DNA of 13,787 bases, taken from NCBI GenBank assembly GCA_964617355.1, contig CAZTXP010000038.1:1-13787 (forward strand). The letters are read 5' to 3'. This DNA is from CAZTDU01 sp964617355 (lineage in GTDB: Bacteria > Pseudomonadota > Gammaproteobacteria > Burkholderiales > SG8-39). The translations under genes and the position numbers were made by a program. Below, one piece after another: positions 9,220-13,787 of the stretch. Within the stretch, counting starts at the first letter, position 1. Each line of letters opens with the position of its first letter. Under the pieces are notes generated by a model, which saw only the letters and a program-made list of their open reading frames with translations, was not told the origin of the DNA and did not search any database.

Positions 9220-10471
9220 ATGCTGAAACACCTCATCTCGTCCCCTCGAACGTGGATCTTCCTCCTGCTTGCGGGCGCTGTCGCGCTCGTCGCCTGGCGG
9301 AACGCGCGCGGACCACAGGTCCATGTCGACACCGTGACGCGCGCCGATGTGACCCAGACCGTGGTTTCCACCGGCCGGCTGATCACGCCCGCCCGCGTCG
9401 AGCTTGGCAGCGTGATTACCGGCACGGTGCGGGAGCTGCTGGTGCGCGAAGGCGAAGCGGTGAAGCGCGGGCAAGCCCTAGCGCGGCTCGAGGACGAGGA
9501 ACTGCGTGCGGCGCTTGCGCAGGCACGGGCGAGCGCGCGGGAAGCCGACGCGAGGCTGGCCCAGATAGGCACGCTCGCCGGGCCCGTGGCCGAGAACGCC
9601 CTTGCGCGCGCCGAGCAGAACCTGCGCCTCGCGCGCGAGGAGTACGAACGCATCGAGCGCCTGCACCGGCAGGGCTTCTTCAGTACCTCTAAGCTAGACG
9701 AGGCTAACCGCAACCTGAAGGTCGCCGAGGCCGATCTCGCGAGCGCGCTCGCGCAGGCCTCGGCCAATCGTCCCAAGGGCAGCGAATACGCGCTCGCGCG
9801 GGCGCGCCGCGAGCAGGCGCAGTCGGCCGCCGCCCTGGCCAAGGCACGGTTCGACTACGCCGAGATTCGCGCCAGCGCCGACGGCACGCTGCTGCGCAAG
9901 TTCATCGAGCCTGGCGACGCGGTGCAGCCCGGCAAGAAGCTGTTCGAGCTCACCGTGGCCGGCGAGACGCAGGTGACGCTCCTGGTCGACGAGAAGAACA
10001 TCGGGCTGGTGTCGATAGGCCAGCGCGCGCGTCGCTGCCGACGCGTATCCGGATCGCCCAGTGGACGGGGAGGTGTTCTATATCGCGGCCGGCATCGACG
10101 CCGCCCGCGGTACCGTGGAGGTGAAGTTGCGCATCGCGAAGCCCGAGCCGTTCCTGAAGCCCGACATGACGGTGTCCGCCGAACTCCTCGCCGGGCAGAA
10201 GAAGGGCGCGCTCGCCCTGCCGGCCGGGTCGGTGCGCGACGCCGGGGGTACCGCGCCCTGGGTGCTCGTGGTCCGGGAGGGCCGCGCGGCACGCGTGCCG
10301 GTGAAGCTCGGCCTGCGCGGCGAGGGCGTGGTCGAGATCGCGAGCGGCCTTGCAGAAGGTGACCTGGTCATACCCCCGCGAGCCCCGGTGCAGGCCGGCG
10401 ACCGCCTGCGCGCCGATCCGGCGCCGCCGCCAGAGCGCCCCAAGGCCGGCGCGCTCGACATCGTTCGCTGA
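9220..10471 (+). pseudogene. HlyD/MacA-type periplasmic adaptor of an ABC exporter, frameshifted
   Basis: This adaptor (membrane fusion protein) would bridge the inner-membrane ABC permease to an outer-membrane channel. From 9220 the protein reads MLKHLISSPRTW, a membrane anchor at residues about 12-27, a first lipoyl half-motif (GSVITGTVRELLVREGEAVK), an Ala/Arg/Glu-rich alpha-helical coiled coil (about 93-210), and a second lipoyl half (ASADGTLLRKFIEPGDAVQP). It then reaches the barrel strand VTLLVDEKNIGLVSIGQ. At 10030 the frame is lost. The family-like continuation VAADAYPDRPVDGEVFYIAA, then TVEVKLRIAKPEPFLKPDMT, lies in another frame from 10031 to the stop at 10471. Uncorrected, the first frame runs to 10362 and gives 380 residues with a foreign tail; joined, the product would be about 417 residues. 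The break lies in a GC-dinucleotide run. Recent mutation, repeat-length switching and sequencing error are all possible. Permease and ATPase genes follow directly and look intact. Confidence 0.82.
10023..10031. repeat. GC-dinucleotide run at the adaptor frameshift
   Basis: GCGCGCGCG, four and a half GC units, lies exactly where the adaptor coding frame shifts. Adding one GC unit restores the reading Gln-Arg-Ala-Arg-Val-Ala and joins both halves of the protein in frame; deleting one base would also do so. The tract is short for classical phase variation, and such runs are also prone to sequencing error. Confidence 0.75.
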
Positions 10472-10478
10472 GGCCGGC

Positions 10479-11688
10479 GTGCCCTTCGAATGGGTCGTCG
10501 CCATCCGCTTCCTGCGCGAAGGGCGCATGCAGACCGTGCTGATCCTCGCCGGCGTGATGATCGGTGTCGCCGTAATCATCGCCATCACCGCGCTGATCAC
10601 CGGTCTGCAGGGCAGCCTCATCAGCCGGACGCTCGGCACGCAGGCGCACATCGTGCTGCGCCCGCCAGACGACCTTGCCACGCCGGTGCTGCCGCGCGAC
10701 GGAGCGGCCATCGCTGCGCGCGTCGAGAAGCGCGCGCAGCGCCTGCGCTCGATCGACCAGTGGCAGCGCATCCACGCCGAGGTCGACGCCATGTCCGGCG
10801 TCGTGGCGAGTTCGCTGATGGTCACCGGCGCCGCGTTCGCCGCGCGCGGCACTGCCTCGAGGGCGGTGGCCCTGATCGGCGTGGACCCCGAGCGCTACGC
10901 CCGTATCGTCAAGTTGCCGGAGAACATCGTCGCGGGCGAGTACCGCATCACGCCCGGAAACGCGCTGATCGGCGTCGACCTCGCGAGCGACCTCGGTGTC
11001 TCCATCGGCGACAAGCTGCGCGTCGCCACTGCGGTGAATCGCGACGACACGCTGACCGTCGCGGGGCTCTTCGACATGGGCAACCGAGACCTCAACCGGC
11101 GCTGGGTGTTCACGACACTCTCGGCGGCACGCAACCTGCTCGACCTGCCCGGCGGCGTCTCGAACATCGACCTCGTCGTCGTCGACATCTTCCAGGCCGA
11201 GCGTATCGCGCGCGAGATCGCGTCGCGCACCGGGCTGAAGGCCGAGAGCTGGATGGAGACCAATGCCCAGCTCCTTGCCGCGTTCGAGAACCAGACCATG
11301 ACGACGCGCGCGATCCGCACCTTCGTGACGCTCATCGTCGCGCTCGGCATCGCCAGCGTGCTGGTGGTGTCGGTGGTGCAGAAGCAGAAGGAGATCGGCA
11401 TCCTGCGCGCGATGGGCACGCCGCGGGGCAAGATCCTGTTGATCTTCCTGATCCAGGGCGGGCTCGTCGGATTCCTCGGCGCATTGCTCGGCGCCGGGCT
11501 GGGCGCGGTGCTGATACAGATGCTGTCGCGCCTTGTCACCGACGCCCAGGGCAACGCCATCTTCACGCCGGACAATGACCCGCTGACCTATGTCGTCGCC
11601 GTGGTGCTGGCGGCCGTGGTCGGACTGCTCGCCGCGGCGCTGCCGGCGCGCCGCGCTGCGCGCATGGACCCGGTTTCCGCCATCCGCT

Positions 11689-11696
<8 letters not shown>
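10479..11696 (+). CDS. ABC transporter permease, FtsX/MacB type
   Basis: This encodes a 405-residue permease of the FtsX/LolC/MacB superfamily. The GTG at 10479 was chosen because it starts the typical N-terminus VPFEWVVAIRFLREGRMQT seven bases after the adaptor stop; the longer frame upstream overlaps the adaptor and is unlike the family. TM1 spans about residues 17-42. A large periplasmic domain (about 43-278) includes APISV-like beta-rich segments such as GNALIGVDLASDLGVSIGDK. Three C-terminal helices follow at about 282-300, 318-345 and 370-388. The conserved coupling segment QKQKEIGILRAMGTPRGKIL lies between TM2 and TM3, and the protein ends with PARRAARMDPVSAIRYG, the family's usual C-terminus. 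These permeases work as dimers by mechanotransmission, moving substrates from the membrane or periplasm rather than the cytoplasm. The substrate is unknown. The ATPase start overlaps this stop by 8 bp, so the genes are translationally coupled. Confidence 0.92.
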
Positions 11697-12387
<691 letters not shown>

Positions 12388-12547
12388 CGCAGGGATTGCC
12401 AAAGCAGCAGGGCGACGCCGGGGATCGGTCCATCCTCCTTTCTGTCGCCGGCGCGCCTGCTGCCGTGGTCGGGTCGGCCGGGGGCCGCGTAGGGATACCC
12501 GGCGGGGAGCGCGCACTCCACGCCAAGCAGGTCCAGTTCATCCTCGG

Positions 12548-12679
12548 TCATGCCACCCCCGCGAGCAGCATCGCCGTGGCACCGAGCACCACGCTGGCCG
12601 CGAGCCCGACGCAGAGGGCAAGGAAGACCTGGGCCGCGAGATCCGCGGCGATGAGGCGGGAAAGGGATCGATCGTTCAT
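12548..12679 (-). CDS. Candidate 43-residue single-helix membrane peptide
   Basis: This short frame begins MNDRSLSRLIAADLAAQVFL and continues with a strongly hydrophobic Ala/Leu/Val/Gly segment to its end (about residues 13-43), enough for one membrane helix or a tight pair. About five in six third codon positions are G or C, matching genuine genes here. The N-terminal part has charges (Asp, Arg, Arg, Asp) ahead of the helix. A GGAA stretch about a dozen bases before ATG is a weak ribosome-binding site. It occupies a spacer that otherwise has no gene, between the ABC operon and the two-component genes. I do not recognise a family; comparison with related genomes would decide whether it is real. 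Confidence 0.4.
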   Translation of the reverse strand: MNDRSLSRLIAADLAAQVFLALCVGLAASVVLGATAMLLAGVA

Positions 12680-12789
12680 GGATGCCATTCCAGCCCGCGC
12701 GGCGGGACGCGACGGGCAGCGCTTGTGGCAGTCCGGCCATCAATTCTGGCGAACCGATGGCACGTGCCTCCGGCCGTGGCGCGAGCCGG

Positions 12790-12795
12790 TATAGT
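12790..12795 (+). promoter_or_regulatory. -10-like TATAGT for a leaderless response regulator transcript
   Basis: TATAGT ends seven bases before the ATG at 12803 (TATAGT-CCGCCGC-ATG), the normal distance from a -10 element to the transcription start. The mRNA would therefore begin at or beside the start codon. No Shine-Dalgarno sequence lies between. A -35 element is not obvious. Confidence 0.45.
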
Positions 12796-12802
12796 CCGCC
12801 GC

Positions 12803-13492
12803 ATGCCCCGCCGCGTTGCCATCGTCGAAGACGACCCCGCCATTCGCGCCAACTACGCCGAGGCGCTGAAGCGCCACGGCTACGAGGTCGCGGCCTTCGC
12901 CAACCGCAAGGACGCCACCGATGCCTTCAAGGCGCGCCTGCCCGACCTCGCGATCATCGACATCGGGCTCGGCGACGAGGCCGAGGGCGGCTTCGCGCTG
13001 TGCCGCGACCTTCGCGCGATGTCGGCACGCCTGCCGATCGTGTTCCTCACCGCGCGCGACTCCGACTTCGACGTCGTCTCCGGCCTGCGTCTCGGCGCCG
13101 ACGACTACCTGACCAAGGGCGTGAGCCTGCCGCACCTGATGGCGCGCATCGCGGCGCTGTTCCGGCGGGTGGAGGCGCTCTCGGAAGACCAGCCGGTGGA
13201 GGAGCGCGTCGTCCGCGGACCGCTCGAACTCGACCTCAAGCGCTTCGAGGTGCGGTGGAACGGGCAACCGATCGACCTCACGCTGACCGAGTTCTGGATC
13301 GTGCACACGCTTGCTCGTCACCCCGGCCACGTGAAGAACCGCGAGCAGCTCATGCGCGACGCCGAACTCGTCGTCGACGACGCCACCATCACCTCGCACG
13401 TGAAGCGCCTGCGCGCCAAGTTCGTTGCCAGCGATCCGGCGTTCGCCGCGATCGAGACGGCCTACGGCCTCGGCTACCGCTGGAAGGCGTAG
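12803..13492 (+). CDS. OmpR-type response regulator, PdsR-like
   Basis: This encodes a 229-residue two-component response regulator. The receiver domain (1 to about 115) has the acidic pair Glu9-Asp10-Asp11, phosphoacceptor Asp53 in AIIDIGLGDEAEGG, Thr83 in IVFLTARDSD and Lys105 in DDYLTKG. The C-terminal winged-helix DNA-binding domain runs from about residue 130 (GPLELDLKRFEVRWNGQPID) through LTLTEFWIVHTLARHPGHVK to ITSHVKRLRAKF and ETAYGLGYRW. The phrases IGLGDEAEGGF-LCRDLRAMS, SDFDVVSGLRLGADDYLTK and LTEFWIVHTLARHPGHVK closely recall the response regulator of the 'proteobacterial dedicated sortase system' (PdsR); this is from memory of the family, not a search. The ATG at 12803 was preferred to an upstream ATG at 12725 because the added residues do not fit the family and a -10 hexamer lies between. 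The kinase gene follows 14 bp downstream. Confidence 0.93.
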   Translation: MPRRVAIVEDDPAIRANYAEALKRHGYEVAAFANRKDATDAFKARLPDLAIIDIGLGDEAEGGFALCRDLRAMSARLPIVFLTARDSDFDVVSGLRLGADDYLTKGVSLPHLMARIAALFRRVEALSEDQPVEERVVRGPLELDLKRFEVRWNGQPIDLTLTEFWIVHTLARHPGHVKNREQLMRDAELVVDDATITSHVKRLRAKFVASDPAFAAIETAYGLGYRWKA

Positions 13493-13506
13493 CTCCCACA
13501 GGCGCC

Positions 13507-13787
13507 ATGCCAGCGCCCCGCCTGACGCTGCGCGCGAAGCTCGTCCTCGTCGCGCTCGTGCTGCTCGTGCTGCCGGCCGTGGGCTACCTCTACGTGCGCG
13601 AGATGGAGCGCTTCCTGCTCGCCGCGCAGGAGGAGGCGCTCGCCGCGACCGCGCGCGCCGTGGCGACCGCGCTGCACGACCGCCCGCTGCTGCTGGCCTA
13701 TCGCCCCGTCGACGAATCCGCGCTGCGCCGCGAGGCCGAGGAGGAGTTGCGGCGGCTAGCCGGCGGCGATCCGGCGCCCGGGCCGGC
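13507..13787 (+). CDS. Sensor histidine kinase, N-terminal part (runs off window), PdsS-like
   Basis: Only the first 93 complete codons are present; the frame stays open to the last base. The protein starts MPAPRLTLRAKLVLVALVLL, with a single inner-membrane helix at about residues 9-29. This is followed by YVREMERFLLAAQEEALAAT and ARAVATALHDRP, a periplasmic segment like those at the start of PdsS-type kinases, and then a Glu/Arg-rich stretch. The catalytic HisKA and HATPase domains must lie to the right of the window. The kinase identity is inferred from the adjacent response regulator (14 bp gap, same strand) and from this membrane-anchored N-terminus. Confidence 0.75.
   Translation, partial: MPAPRLTLRAKLVLVALVLLVLPAVGYLYVREMERFLLAAQEEALAATARAVATALHDRPLLLAYRPVDESALRREAEEELRRLAGGDPAPGP

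Larger units (their letters stand above)
12388..12802. other. 415-bp spacer between exporter operon and two-component genes
   Basis: No long gene with recognisable similarity lies here on either strand. It holds the candidate tiny minus-strand gene pair (ATGs at 12679 and 12551) and, at its right end, the -10-like TATAGT of the response regulator gene. I see no clear intrinsic terminator, tRNA or long repeat. Plus-strand open frames crossing it are Arg/Pro-rich and unlike proteins. Confidence 0.6.

Noticed and set aside
10021..10062. Programmed ribosomal frameshifting in the adaptor gene
   Set aside because: No X XXY YYZ slippery heptamer, stimulatory stop or adjacent pseudoknot is evident; adaptors are not known to use it. 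Mutation, repeat slippage or sequencing error are simpler.

Overview
The window is GC-rich DNA with a strong C/G bias at third codon positions. It reads as a chromosomal segment of a Gram-negative, most likely betaproteobacterial, organism. The reasons are the sequence character of the F-type ATP synthase subunits, a Bug/TctC-type periplasmic receptor (a family greatly expanded in Betaproteobacteria), a LolD-like/FtsX-like ABC exporter with a periplasmic adaptor, and a PdsR-like two-component pair. The genus cannot be named from this sequence alone.

Layout. (1) Positions 1-3641 hold the 3' part of the atp operon: atpA (5' end cut by the window), atpG, atpD and atpC, all on + with short gaps. 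It closes with a perfect 7-bp hairpin and four C-rich 13-bp tandem repeats that run into the end of the next, convergent gene. (2) Positions 3706-6127 hold a divergent pair around a 73-bp spacer: a Bug/TctC solute receptor on - and a UbiD-family (prenylated-FMN) decarboxylase on +. The spacer carries an ACGAT-N5-ATCGT inverted repeat. (3) Positions 6193-8085 encode a secreted protein of the beta-propeller (PF09826-like) family. (4) Positions 8086-9168 (-) encode DNA polymerase IV (dinB), whose stop directly abuts that of the beta-propeller gene. (5) Positions 9220-12387 hold an adaptor / FtsX-type permease / LolD-like ATPase exporter operon. The adaptor gene is broken by a frameshift inside a GC-dinucleotide run. 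(6) Positions 12388-12802 carry no large gene, but on - there is a candidate pair of tiny genes joined by an ATGA overlap, one of them a 43-residue membrane peptide. (7) Positions 12803-13787 hold an OmpR-type response regulator and the start of its histidine kinase. Both resemble the regulators of the 'proteobacterial dedicated sortase' systems.

How it fits together. The atp genes make the F1 part of ATP synthase and are housekeeping. The receptor/decarboxylase pair suggests capture and non-oxidative decarboxylation of an organic (possibly aromatic) acid; the substrate is unknown. The exporter operon would move a substrate from the inner membrane or periplasm outward if the adaptor is functional. 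The two-component system at the right edge probably controls genes beyond the window. dinB and the response regulator gene each have a -10-like hexamer placed so close to ATG that leaderless transcripts are likely.

The most unusual items are the GC-run frameshift in the adaptor, the PdsR/PdsS-like pair, the tiny membrane-peptide gene pair, the divergent receptor/decarboxylase arrangement with its palindrome, and the C-rich repeat array behind the ATP synthase operon. I did not find a clearly new multi-gene defence or mobile system.
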